This document shows, piece by piece, positions 18,037 to 26,400 of a stretch of DNA of 64,000 bases. Position 1 is the stretch's first letter, and every line of letters starts with the position of its first letter. The notes below the pieces were generated by a model that was not told the origin of the DNA, made no database searches, and saw only the letters and a list, made by a program, of their open reading frames with translations. The translations under genes were made by a program, and so were the position numbers. This DNA comes from Muriiphilus sp048268845. GTDB taxonomy: Bacteria > Pseudomonadota > Alphaproteobacteria > Rhodobacterales > Rhodobacteraceae. The stretch lies in the NCBI GenBank assembly GCA_048268845.1, contig JBLWUQ010000001.1, positions 62,001 through 126,000 on the forward strand, given 5' to 3'.

Positions 18037-18687
18037 TCATCCCCCGACCAGCATGTAGCCCGCGCCGCGCACCGTTTGCAGGTGCCGGGGCGATTTGGGG
18101 TCAGGCTCGAGCTTGCGCCTGAGCCGGGTGATCTGCACATCGACCGCGCGCGCCCCGGTGGCCAGCCCGCTGCGGCCCAGTTGCGCCACCAGCTCACCGC
18201 GCCCGACCGGCTCGCCCTCGCGGGTCGCGAGGATGCGCATCAGGTGCAGCTCGGTCACGGTCAATCGGATCGGAGTGTCGCCCCGCATCAGCGCGCCGCT
18301 GTCCAGCTCGAAGCGCATTTCGCCCATGAACAGGGTCTTCGGGCCGGGGGGGGCAGGCGGCGGGCGACGATCAAGGATCGCGTCGATCCGCGCGCGCAGC
18401 GCCGCCGGCTCGAACGGCTTGCGCAGCCCGTCGCCCTCAGGGTCGTCCTTGCCTATGAGCGCGAGCACCGGCGCCCCGCCTGCCACATCCAGATCGCGCG
18501 CGCCCCCCAGCCCGGCGTCGAGCACGATCAGGTCGAAATCAAGCCCCGCCATGAGCCGCCTTGCATGAGCGACATCGCGCGCCACCGACACCAGAAACCC
18601 CTGTTGTCGCAGAAACGCGCGCAGCAGCCCGCGCAGGCGTTCGTCACGCTCTACAAGCAAGAGATGCGCGGGGGCATCGGGTGTCAT
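18037..18687 (-). CDS. petR: OmpR-family response regulator PetR
   Basis: A 216-residue two-domain regulator. The receiver domain has acidic pocket E13/D15, a phospho-acceptor D57 in DLIVLDAGLGG and K90 in LRKPFEP; the DNA-binding winged helix follows from about residue 120 (LTVTELHLMRIL, then VDVQITRLRRKLEPDP and TVRGAGYMLVGG). It overlaps the MarR-type petP by 4 bases (ATGA). In Rhodobacter capsulatus the same pair, petPR, sits ahead of the cytochrome bc1 operon and affects its expression; here no petABC is in the window. No sensor kinase is adjacent. Confidence 0.88.
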   Translation of the reverse strand: MTPDAPAHLLLVERDERLRGLLRAFLRQQGFLVSVARDVAHARRLMAGLDFDLIVLDAGLGGARDLDVAGGAPVLALIGKDDPEGDGLRKPFEPAALRARIDAILDRRPPPAPPGPKTLFMGEMRFELDSGALMRGDTPIRLTVTELHLMRILATREGEPVGRGELVAQLGRSGLATGARAVDVQITRLRRKLEPDPKSPRHLQTVRGAGYMLVGG

Positions 18688-19187
18688 TCCTCTGGTTCCA
18701 TCAACCGGTTGAAATGGCGCCGCATGTCCGGGTCCATCATCGCCTCGAGCACATGGCGAAACCCCTGCACCGCGTCTGGCCCGGCGTCGCGATAGGCAAG
18801 GCGCATCCGTTCGCGCTGCACCTCGGCCAGTTCGCGCTCCAGCTCGATCCCCGCCTCGGTCAGGACCAGGTTGCGCTCGCGCTTGTCGCGGGTGCCGACC
18901 CTGGCTTCGACCAGCCCGTCCTCGATCAGGCTGCGCAGGACCCGGTTCAGCGATTGCTTGGTCACGCCGAGAATCGACAACAGGTTGTTGACGGTCGTAT
19001 CCGGGCTGCGGCGGATGAAATGCAAAGCCCGGTGATGCGCCCGGCCATAGCCGTGTTTCTGCAGGATCCGGTCAGGATCGGCGGTGAACCCGCGATAGGC
19101 GAAAAACATCGCCTCGATCCCGCGCCGGAGCTGTTCGTCGGTCAGAAACAGCAATTGCGGTCCACCTGGGGGCCTTCGGTCGTTCAT
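18684..19187 (-). CDS. petP: MarR-family transcriptional regulator PetP
   Basis: A 167-residue MarR-type regulator: winged HTH in RRSPDTTVNNLLSILGVTKQSL and recognition region NRVLRSLIEDGLVEARVGTR (about residues 58-98), followed by the wing DKRERNLVLTEAG and dimerising C-terminal helices. The N-terminal segment PPGGPQLLFLTDEQLRRGIE is the one seen in PetP of Rhodobacter. The start at 19187 is preferred; an ATG at 19208 adds seven basic residues. It is co-translated with petR and divergent from ilvE; a short inverted repeat in the shared intergenic region (19236-19258) is a candidate operator. Confidence 0.87.
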   Translation of the reverse strand: MNDRRPPGGPQLLFLTDEQLRRGIEAMFFAYRGFTADPDRILQKHGYGRAHHRALHFIRRSPDTTVNNLLSILGVTKQSLNRVLRSLIEDGLVEARVGTRDKRERNLVLTEAGIELERELAEVQRERMRLAYRDAGPDAVQGFRHVLEAMMDPDMRRHFNRLMEPEE

Positions 19188-19235
19188 GCGCCGGTCCTTC
19201 GGTTTCATCCTGTGTGACTGCGTGAATTTTATGTC

Positions 19236-19271
19236 AGCCTTGTTGACTTTCCAAGGCTCAACTGCTAGCGA
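19236..19271 (+). promoter_or_regulatory. Putative ilvE promoter with an overlapping inverted repeat
   Basis: TTGACT (19243-19248) and TAGCGA (19266-19271) are 17 bases apart and could form -35/-10 elements for ilvE, though the -10 match is poor. The -35 lies inside an inverted repeat AGCCTTG (19236-19242) / CAAGGCT (19252-19258). A repressor such as the divergently encoded PetP could bind there; this is inference. Confidence 0.4.
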
Positions 19272-19356
19272 TCCTCGAATTTTCCGCAAGATTATGCCCG
19301 CACCGGACCTAATTTGCGCAACTTTCGCAAAGAAGACGTGGCCAGGAGGAGAGAAC

Positions 19357-20226
19357 ATGGCTGGAGCATACGATGATCGTGACGGCAAGATCTGGTTCGA
19401 CGGGCAAATGGTTGACTGGCGCGATGCCAAGGTTCACATCCTGACCCACGGGCTTCACTACGCCTCGTCGGTGTTCGAGGGTGAACGCTGCTACAGCAGC
19501 AAGATCTTCAAATCCCGCGAACACAGCGCGCGCCTGCTGCGCTCGGGCGAGCTGATCGACATGACGATTCCGTGGAGCGTCGATCAGATCGAGGCCGCGA
19601 AAGACGACGTGCTCAAGGCCAATGGTTTCACCGACGCCTATGTCCGCGCGATCGCCTTCCGGGGCGCGGGCGAAGACATGGGCGTGTCGTCATCGCGCAA
19701 CCCGGTGCGGCTGGCCGTCGCCGCGTGGGAGTGGGGCAACTACTACGGCGACGCCAAGTTCCAGGGTGCCAAGCTCGACATCTCGAAATGGAAGCGGCCC
19801 AGCCCCGAGACCATTCCGACCGCCGCCAAGGCCGCCGGGCTCTACATGATCTGCACCATGTCCAAACACGCCGCCGAGGCCAAGGGCTGCTCGGACGCGC
19901 TGTTCATGGACTTTCGCGGCTATGTCGCCGAGGCGACCGGCGCCAACATCTTCTTCGTCAAGGACGGCGAGGTGCACACCCCCGACCCCGACGCGATCCT
20001 CAACGGCATCACCCGCCAGACGGTGATCGGGCTGCTGAAGGATCGCGGCATCGCGGTGCACGAACGCCGCATCATGCCCGAAGAAATGGAAGGGTTCGAG
20101 CAGTGCTGGCTGACCGGCACCGCCGCCGAGGTGACGCCGGTGGGCCAGATCGGCGATTACACCTTCGAGGTCGGCGCACTGACGCGCGAGATCTCCGAAG
20201 CCTACGAGGCGCTGGTGCGCGCGTAG
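19357..20226 (+). CDS. ilvE: Branched-chain amino acid aminotransferase
   Basis: A 289-residue class IV PLP aminotransferase that performs the last step in valine, leucine and isoleucine synthesis (and the first step of their breakdown). The motifs THGLHYASSVFEGERCY (about residues 30-46), the PLP lysine K158 in TIPTAAKAAG, and the FRGYVAEATGANIFFV region that binds the cofactor phosphate are in place. The start at 19357 has a strong AGGAGGA ribosome site at 19344-19350; an open frame upstream is not coding. Transcribed alone, divergent from petP. Confidence 0.95.
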   Translation: MAGAYDDRDGKIWFDGQMVDWRDAKVHILTHGLHYASSVFEGERCYSSKIFKSREHSARLLRSGELIDMTIPWSVDQIEAAKDDVLKANGFTDAYVRAIAFRGAGEDMGVSSSRNPVRLAVAAWEWGNYYGDAKFQGAKLDISKWKRPSPETIPTAAKAAGLYMICTMSKHAAEAKGCSDALFMDFRGYVAEATGANIFFVKDGEVHTPDPDAILNGITRQTVIGLLKDRGIAVHERRIMPEEMEGFEQCWLTGTAAEVTPVGQIGDYTFEVGALTREISEAYEALVRA

Positions 20227-20267
20227 GTTCCCGCTCTTTACGTTTTCTCAACTTCGGTTGCGTAATG

Positions 20268-20290
20268 TCCCCGGAACGATCTTCCGGGGA
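20268..20290 (+). other. Perfect 9-bp hairpin between ilvE and the following gene
   Basis: TCCCCGGAA (20268-20276), loop CGATC, TTCCGGGGA (20282-20290). It lies 42 bases after the ilvE stop and only five bases before the next start codon, so its 3' arm contains the only plausible ribosome-binding GGGGA. It could be an ilvE terminator without a T-run or a structure controlling translation of the next gene. Confidence 0.7.
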
Positions 20291-20295
20291 CTGCC

Positions 20296-20721
20296 ATGCC
20301 GACACGCAACAGTTTCGCATATCTGATGCTGATCATCGCGGTGCTGGTCATGCCCAGCGCCATGTCGCTGACGTGGTATCATGTCACCAAGAACCCAAAC
20401 TTCCGCCCGCTCGGCGTGACGCGCGAGGCGTTGCGCGCCTATACCGGCAGCCATGGCGAGGGCACGATCCTCGTGGCGCAGGTGATCTGGACAGACCCCG
20501 ACTCCGACCGCGGCCAGGACGGCCTGGCCCGCGCGCTGGTCAATGCTTTCGCGGCAAAGGGGGTCGATCTCGAGGTCGAATTCCTGCCGGGCACCGGCAC
20601 GACACGCGTCAGCTATGTCATCGGCACCTCGGTCATCGGCCCCTACCCGGCATCGCGCGCCGCCCAAGGCATCAGCGCGGCGGTCGACGCCTACCGGATG
20701 AAGGTGCCGGTCGGGGGCTGA
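20296..20721 (+). CDS. Membrane-anchored protein of unknown function
   Basis: A 141-residue protein with one N-terminal hydrophobic segment (about residues 8-25, FAYLMLIIAVLVMPSAMS) that is either an uncleaved anchor or a signal peptide, followed by a small alpha/beta-looking domain with conserved-looking YTGSHGEGTILVAQVIW and VSYVIGTSVIGPY stretches. I do not recognise a named family; it resembles hypothetical proteins of Rhodobacteraceae. Codon use is like its neighbours. Translation may be limited by the hairpin that covers its ribosome site. It might be co-transcribed with ilvE. Confidence 0.7.
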   Translation: MPTRNSFAYLMLIIAVLVMPSAMSLTWYHVTKNPNFRPLGVTREALRAYTGSHGEGTILVAQVIWTDPDSDRGQDGLARALVNAFAAKGVDLEVEFLPGTGTTRVSYVIGTSVIGPYPASRAAQGISAAVDAYRMKVPVGG

Positions 20722-20828
20722 TGGCTTTGCGCTCTTCCTGCTACGAGAGTAGCGCGAAAGGGTCCACGCAATCTCACTATTATGGATAATTTTCATCCGA
20801 CCTGCGCCGCAGACACGATAAAGGCGCG

Positions 20829-21869
20829 TCAGGCGTCGAGCCTTGCCAGCGCCCAGCCCGCCGCCTCGGCAAGCACCGGGTCGGGATCTTCCAGCAGCGG
20901 GCGAAGCGCCGGGATCAGCGCCGGATCGCCCGAATTGCCGATCGCATAGCAGACGTTACGCAAGAACCGCTCGCGTCCGACCCGCTTGACCGGCGAGCCC
21001 GAGAACATCTCGCGGAACTGGGCGTCATCGAGCGCGGCCAGATCGCCGAGCCTCGGGGCGATCAAATCGTCGCGGGCATGATAGCGCGCCTCCTGCGCCG
21101 TCACCGCGTATTTGTTCCATGGGCAGGCGGCGAGGCAGTCGTCGCAGCCATAGATCCGGTTGCCCAGGAGCGGGCGCAATTCGTCGTCCACCGGCCCCTT
21201 GTGCTCGATCGTCAGGTAGGAAATGCAGCGCCGCGCGTCGAGCTGGAACGGTGCCGGAAAGGCATTTGTCGGACAGGCATCGAGGCAGGCGGTGCAGGTG
21301 CCGCAATTCTCGCGCCCCGGCTCATCCACCGGCAATTCCAGCGTCGTGAAGATCGCGCCAAGGAAAAACCAGTTGCCCAGATCGCGCGACAGAAGGTTGG
21401 TGTGCTTGCCCTGCCAGCCCAGCCCGGCAGCGGCTGCCAGCGGCTTCTCCATCACCGGCGCGGTGTCGACGAAAACCTTGATTTCCGTGTCCGGCCCGGC
21501 GGCGTCGATCAGCCAGCGCCCCAGCCGCTTCAACCGCTTCTTTACGATGTCGTGGTAGTCCCTGTTCTGCGCGTAAACGCTGATCGCGCCCCGGTCGCGC
21601 CGCTCCAGCACCGCCATCGGGTCGTGCTCGGGCGTATAGGGTTCGGCCAGCATGATGACGGACCGCGCCTCGGGCCAGAGCGCCGCGGGATCGCCGCGCC
21701 AGTGCATCCGCTCGGCCATCCAGCCCATCTGACCGTGCCGCCCCTCGGCCACATAGGTCGCGAGCCGCCCGGCGATCTCGGGCACCGCGTCGGGGCGCGC
21801 AACGCCGACCTTGGCGAAACCTTCCTCAAGGGCGCGGTCGATCAGGGCGCGTTTCAGATCGGCTGTCAA
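20829..21869 (-). CDS. queG: Epoxyqueuosine reductase
   Basis: A 346-residue cobalamin- and iron-sulfur-dependent enzyme that reduces epoxyqueuosine to queuosine in the tRNA wobble position. Two [4Fe-4S] motifs are visible, CGTCTACLDACPTNAFP (about residues 190-206) and CDDCLAACPWNKYA (about 240-254); the N-terminal cobalamin-binding part (SVYAQNRDYHDIVKKRLKRL) and a C-terminal HEAT-like repeat segment are present. The likely start is a TTG at 21869 that overlaps the upstream GST stop (TTGA); no in-frame ATG gives a full-length N-terminus. A B12-riboswitch-controlled importer elsewhere in the window could supply its cofactor. Confidence 0.93.
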   Translation of the reverse strand: MTADLKRALIDRALEEGFAKVGVARPDAVPEIAGRLATYVAEGRHGQMGWMAERMHWRGDPAALWPEARSVIMLAEPYTPEHDPMAVLERRDRGAISVYAQNRDYHDIVKKRLKRLGRWLIDAAGPDTEIKVFVDTAPVMEKPLAAAAGLGWQGKHTNLLSRDLGNWFFLGAIFTTLELPVDEPGRENCGTCTACLDACPTNAFPAPFQLDARRCISYLTIEHKGPVDDELRPLLGNRIYGCDDCLAACPWNKYAVTAQEARYHARDDLIAPRLGDLAALDDAQFREMFSGSPVKRVGRERFLRNVCYAIGNSGDPALIPALRPLLEDPDPVLAEAAGWALARLDA

Positions 21870-22531
21870 AAATCCAGGTCCGCATAATGCGGCGGCGGCG
21901 GGAATCCGGGCACGTTGTCAGCGAGGATCGAGCGGAACGACGGTCGCGATTTGATCTTGGAATACCACTCGCGCACGTTTGCGTTGCGGTCCCAATCGAC
22001 ATCCGAGATGTAGTCGAGCGAAGACAGATGCGCCGCCGCGGCGAAATCGGCCAGCGACATCGCATCGCCAGCCAGCCAGCGCCGCGTGTCCAGCAGCCAG
22101 CCCATGTAGTCGAGATGATACTTGATCGCCCTGGCCCCGGCCTTGATCCGGGTGCTGTCGGGATAGCCCTGACCGGCAAGCTTCTTGTTCACCCGCTCAT
22201 AGACCAGTTTCGACGTCACCTCGTCATGGAACTTGTCGTCGAACCACGCGACCAGCCGGCGCACCTCGAACCGCCCGTCGGGGTCGGTCGGCATCAGCGG
22301 CGGTTCGGGGTGGCGCTCCTCGAGGTATTCGCAGATCGCGGCGCTTTCGGTCAGGGTCTTGCTGCCATAGCGCAGCACCGGCACCTTGCCGGCCGGATTG
22401 CGGCGCATGAACTCGACGCCTTTCTCCCAATAGCGCTCCTCGATCAGCTCGACCTCGATCTTCTTCTCGGCAAGCGACAGCCGCACCTTGCGGCAGAACG
22501 GGGAGAGCTGGAAATGGAACAGTCGGTTCAT
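21866..22531 (-). CDS. Glutathione S-transferase family protein
   Basis: A 221-residue GST. The N-terminal thioredoxin-like domain begins LFHFQLSPFCRKVRLSLAEK, with the SPFCRKVR active-site loop, and contains the cis-proline region NPAGKVPVL and the glutathione-contact ESAAICEYLEE motif; the helical C-terminal domain follows from about residue 95. The substrate is unknown. It overlaps queG by 4 bases and is likely co-transcribed with it, an order seen in other alphaproteobacteria without a known functional reason. Confidence 0.9.
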   Translation of the reverse strand: MNRLFHFQLSPFCRKVRLSLAEKKIEVELIEERYWEKGVEFMRRNPAGKVPVLRYGSKTLTESAAICEYLEERHPEPPLMPTDPDGRFEVRRLVAWFDDKFHDEVTSKLVYERVNKKLAGQGYPDSTRIKAGARAIKYHLDYMGWLLDTRRWLAGDAMSLADFAAAAHLSSLDYISDVDWDRNANVREWYSKIKSRPSFRSILADNVPGFPPPPHYADLDF

Positions 22532-22642
22532 GGGACTACAGTGCGGTTTGTGGTTTCATTCGTAATGGCGCGAAACCGGGCGCGGTTCAATCCTCGTCAG
22601 GGCAGGCCGGACCGGCGGGGCGGGTTTCGGCCAGCGCGGCGC

Positions 22643-23380
22643 TCACTGCGGGGTGTCGGAAAAACAGGCGGCGCGGCCATCGAGCAGGATCGTCGCCGCC
22701 CCGTCCCGGATCGAGATCGCGCGGCGTTGCACGAATTGCGCGGGGCGCGACGCCGACCGGCCCTTGGGGTCAGGCAGGACCGCCGCAAGCCGCGCCGCCT
22801 GATCGGCCGAAAGCCGGTCGGGCGTGATGCCGAAATAATGCTGCGAGGCGGCCTTGACCCCGAAAACGCCCTCGTCGAATTCGGCGACGTTCAGATAGAC
22901 CTCGACGATCCGGCGCTTGGTCCAGACCAGTTCGACCACCGGCGTCATCAGCGCCTCGAGCGCCTTGCGCGCCCAGCTTCGGGCGGGCCAGAGATAGACG
23001 TTCTTGACGACCTGCTGCGTGATGGTCGAGGCACCCCGGCTTTCGCCCGCCTTGATCACCTGCCGGATCGCGGTCATGTCGAACCCCCAATGGGTGCAGA
23101 AATTCGCGTCCTCCGCCGCCACGACCGAGCGCGCCATCACCGGCGCAATCTCGTCAAGTGACGCCCATTCATGTTTCAGCCCGTCCAGCCGCGCCTTCTC
23201 GGCCGCCATATAGAGCGTCGTCGGCGGATTCACGAAGGCATAGAGGACGACCAGCGCCAGCACGATCATGGCGAAGCCGGCGAACAGGCGTCCGGCCCAG
23301 CGCATGACGATCCGCCACATGCTTCTGAACGGCCTCTTGCGTGCCGCTCGCTTCGATTTCTTTCGCCCGGATTGCGCCAT
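22643..23380 (-). CDS. mtgA: Monofunctional biosynthetic peptidoglycan transglycosylase
   Basis: A 245-residue membrane-anchored glycosyltransferase (family GT51) that polymerises lipid II into glycan strands. A very basic N-terminus and one transmembrane helix (about residues 30-52) precede the catalytic domain; the catalytic glutamate motif EDANFCTHWGFD and the second motif GASTITQQVVKN are intact, as is RRIVEVYLNVAEFDEGVFGV. There is no transpeptidase domain, which separates it from class A PBPs. Length is typical. It lies 58 bases upstream in reading direction of nothing obvious and 58 bases from the end of gltB, so it may be read from the glt operon. Confidence 0.94.
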   Translation of the reverse strand: MAQSGRKKSKRAARKRPFRSMWRIVMRWAGRLFAGFAMIVLALVVLYAFVNPPTTLYMAAEKARLDGLKHEWASLDEIAPVMARSVVAAEDANFCTHWGFDMTAIRQVIKAGESRGASTITQQVVKNVYLWPARSWARKALEALMTPVVELVWTKRRIVEVYLNVAEFDEGVFGVKAASQHYFGITPDRLSADQAARLAAVLPDPKGRSASRPAQFVQRRAISIRDGAATILLDGRAACFSDTPQ

Positions 23381-23438
23381 GCCTCCTTGTCACCGCGCGA
23401 CCCGGAGCGGTCAAGTCGGTGCGTGGCCCGGCCTCATC

Positions 23439-26400
23439 CTATTCGGCCGAAATGGCGGCGGCATCCTCGCGCAGCGGCACCGGGATATGCGCCAGCATCT
23501 CCTTCGGGCAGATCTGGACGAAATTCGCGCGCTCGATCTCCCAGTCCTGAAGGATCTGGCTTGCCTTGACGCTGCCGGTCTCATCCGCGTGGCGCTGGAT
23601 CAGGCCACGCAGCTCGGCCTCCCAATGCGCCATGGCCACCGGCACGGCCACCAGCGTCTCGGTGTTCAGGAAATCGTCAGCCACGCCGTCGGGGTCATGG
23701 AGATAGGCCATGCCGCCGGTCATGCCCGCGCCGAAGTTCGGCCCGATCGAGCCGAGGATCACCGCAATCCCGCCGGTCATGTATTCGCAACCGTTCGAAC
23801 CGCAGCCTTCGATCACCACCCTGGCACCCGAGTTGCGCACCGCGAAACGCTCACCAGCGCGGCCCGCCGCGAACAGGTAGCCGTCTGTCGCGCCGTAAAG
23901 CACGGTGTTGCCGATGATGGTGTTTTCGCTGGCGACAAGCGGGCTGGCCATCGGCGGGCGCACCACGATGGTGCCGCCCGACAGTCCCTTGCCGACATAG
24001 TCGTTGGCATCGCCCGACACCTCGAGCTTCAGCCCGGGTGCCGCGAAAGCCCCCAGCGATTGCCCGGCGGAGCCTGTCAGCTTCACCGTCAGGTGGTCGG
24101 GTTGCAGGCTGTTGCGCATCCCGAAGTTCTGCACGATATGGCTTGAGATCCGCGTGCCGATGGTGCGGTCGGTGTTGCGCACGGCATATTGCAACTGCAT
24201 CTTCTCGCCGTCCTTCAGGAACCGCGCGGCGTCCTTCACGATCTCGGCGTCAAGCGTGTCGATCACCTCGTTTCGCGGCCGGTCGCGGTCATAGACGACA
24301 TTCTCGGCGCCCCCGACCGTCACCAGAAGCGGGTTGAGGTCGAGGTCGTCCAGATGCGGCGAGCCGCGGCTGACCTGGCTCAAGAGGTCGGCCCGCCCGA
24401 TCACCTCGTCCAGCGACCTCGCGCCGATCTCGGCAAGGATCTCGCGCACCTCGGTGGCGTAGAAGGTGATCAGGTTGACCACCTTGTCGGCCGACCCGGT
24501 GAACCTGGCGCGCAGGTCTTCGTCCTGGGTGCAGACCCCCACCGGGCAGGTGTTGGACTGGCACTGGCGCACCATGATGCAGCCCATCGCGATCAGCGCG
24601 GCGGTGCCGACGCCGAACTCCTCGGCCCCCATCATCGCGGCCATGACGATATCGCGCCCGGTGCGCAAACCGCCATCGGTGCGCAGCGTCACCCGCTCGC
24701 GCAGGTGGTTCATGCTGAGCACCTGGTGCGCCTCGGTCAGTCCCATTTCCCACGGCAGGCCGGCGAACTTGATCGAGGTCGCGGGGCTGGCGCCGGTGCC
24801 GCCGTTATGGCCGGAAATCAGGATCACGTCGGCCTTTGCCTTGGCCACCCCCGCCGCAATCGTGCCGACGCCCGACGAGGCGACCAGCTTGACCGTCACC
24901 TTGGCGCGCGGGTTGATCTGCTTGAGGTCGTAGATCAGTTGCGCGAGGTCTTCGATCGAATAGATGTCGTGGTGCGGCGGCGGCGAGATCAGCGTCACAC
25001 CCTTGGTGGAGTGACGCAGCCGCGCGATCAGGTCCGTCACCTTCATGCCCGGCAACTGTCCGCCCTCGCCGGGTTTTGCGCCCTGGGCGACCTTGATTTC
25101 CAGTTCCTCGCAGTGGTTCAGGTATTCCGCCGTCACCCCGAACCGGCCCGATGCGACCTGCTTGATCTTGGCCGACGGGTTGTCGCCGTTGGGCATGGGC
25201 AGAAAATGCGCCGGGTCTTCGCCGCCCTCGCCGGAATCCGACTTGGCGCCAATCCGGTTCATCGCGATGTTCAGCGTCATGTGCGCCTCGGGGCTGAGCG
25301 CGCCCAGCGACATCCCCGGCGTGACGAAACGCTTGCGGATCGCGGTGATGCTTTCCACCTGTTCAATCGGAACCGGCGCACCGAGCGGCTTGATGTCAAG
25401 CATGTCGCGCAAATGGATCGGCGGATTGGCCCGCATCTTGGCGGTATAGAGCTTCCACGTTTCATAGGACGCGCGGTCGCAGGCCGATTGCAGAAGGTGC
25501 ATCGTGGTCGCTTCCCAGGCGTGGGTTTCGCCGCCCTTGCGCGCCTTGTAGAAGCCACCGATCGGCAGGATGTTCGGGCCCGTAGGCCGCCAGCCGGAGG
25601 CGTGGATTTCTTCGAGCTTTCGCTGGATGCCGGCGATGCCGATGCCGGAAATCCGACTGGTCATGCCGGGGAAATACTCGTTCACCATCGAACGGCTCAG
25701 CCCCACGGCCTCGAAGTTGAGCCCGCCGCGATAGGACGAGATCACCGAGATGCCCATCTTCGACATGATCTTGAGAAGCCCCTGATCCACTGCTTCACGG
25801 TAGTTGCGCATCGCTTGCGTCAGCGTCATATCGAGCAAGCCACGCTCGACCCGTTCGGCGATACTGTCTTCGGCCAGATAGGCGTTCACCACCGTCGCAC
25901 CGCTGGCGATCAGGACCGCGAAATAATGCGGATCGACACATTCGGCAGACCGCACGTTGAGCGAGGTGAAGGTCCGCAGCCCCTTGCGCGTCAGCCATGA
26001 GTGCACCGCGCTGGTGGCAAGGATCATCGGCATCGGCACCCGGTCGGGGCCCTGTTTCATGTCGCTCAGCACGATATGGCCGGCACCCGAACGCACCGCT
26101 TCTTCGGCATCCGCCCGGATACGCACCAGCGCATCGGCCAGCGCGTGCGGGCCGCCATCTGCGGCGAAGGTGCAGTCGATCTCGACCATCGCCGCGTTGA
26201 ATTGACGGGTCAGTTCGTCAAACTGCGCATTGGCGACGAAGGGGCTGTCCAGAACCAGGATGTCGGTCTGGCTGCCGGTGTCGTCGAGCACGTTCTTGAG
26301 GTTGCCGAAGCGCGTCTTGAGGCTCATCACCCGGTATTCGCGCAGGCTGTCGATCGGCGGGTTCGTCACCTGACTGAAGTTCTGCCGAAAGAAATGGCTG

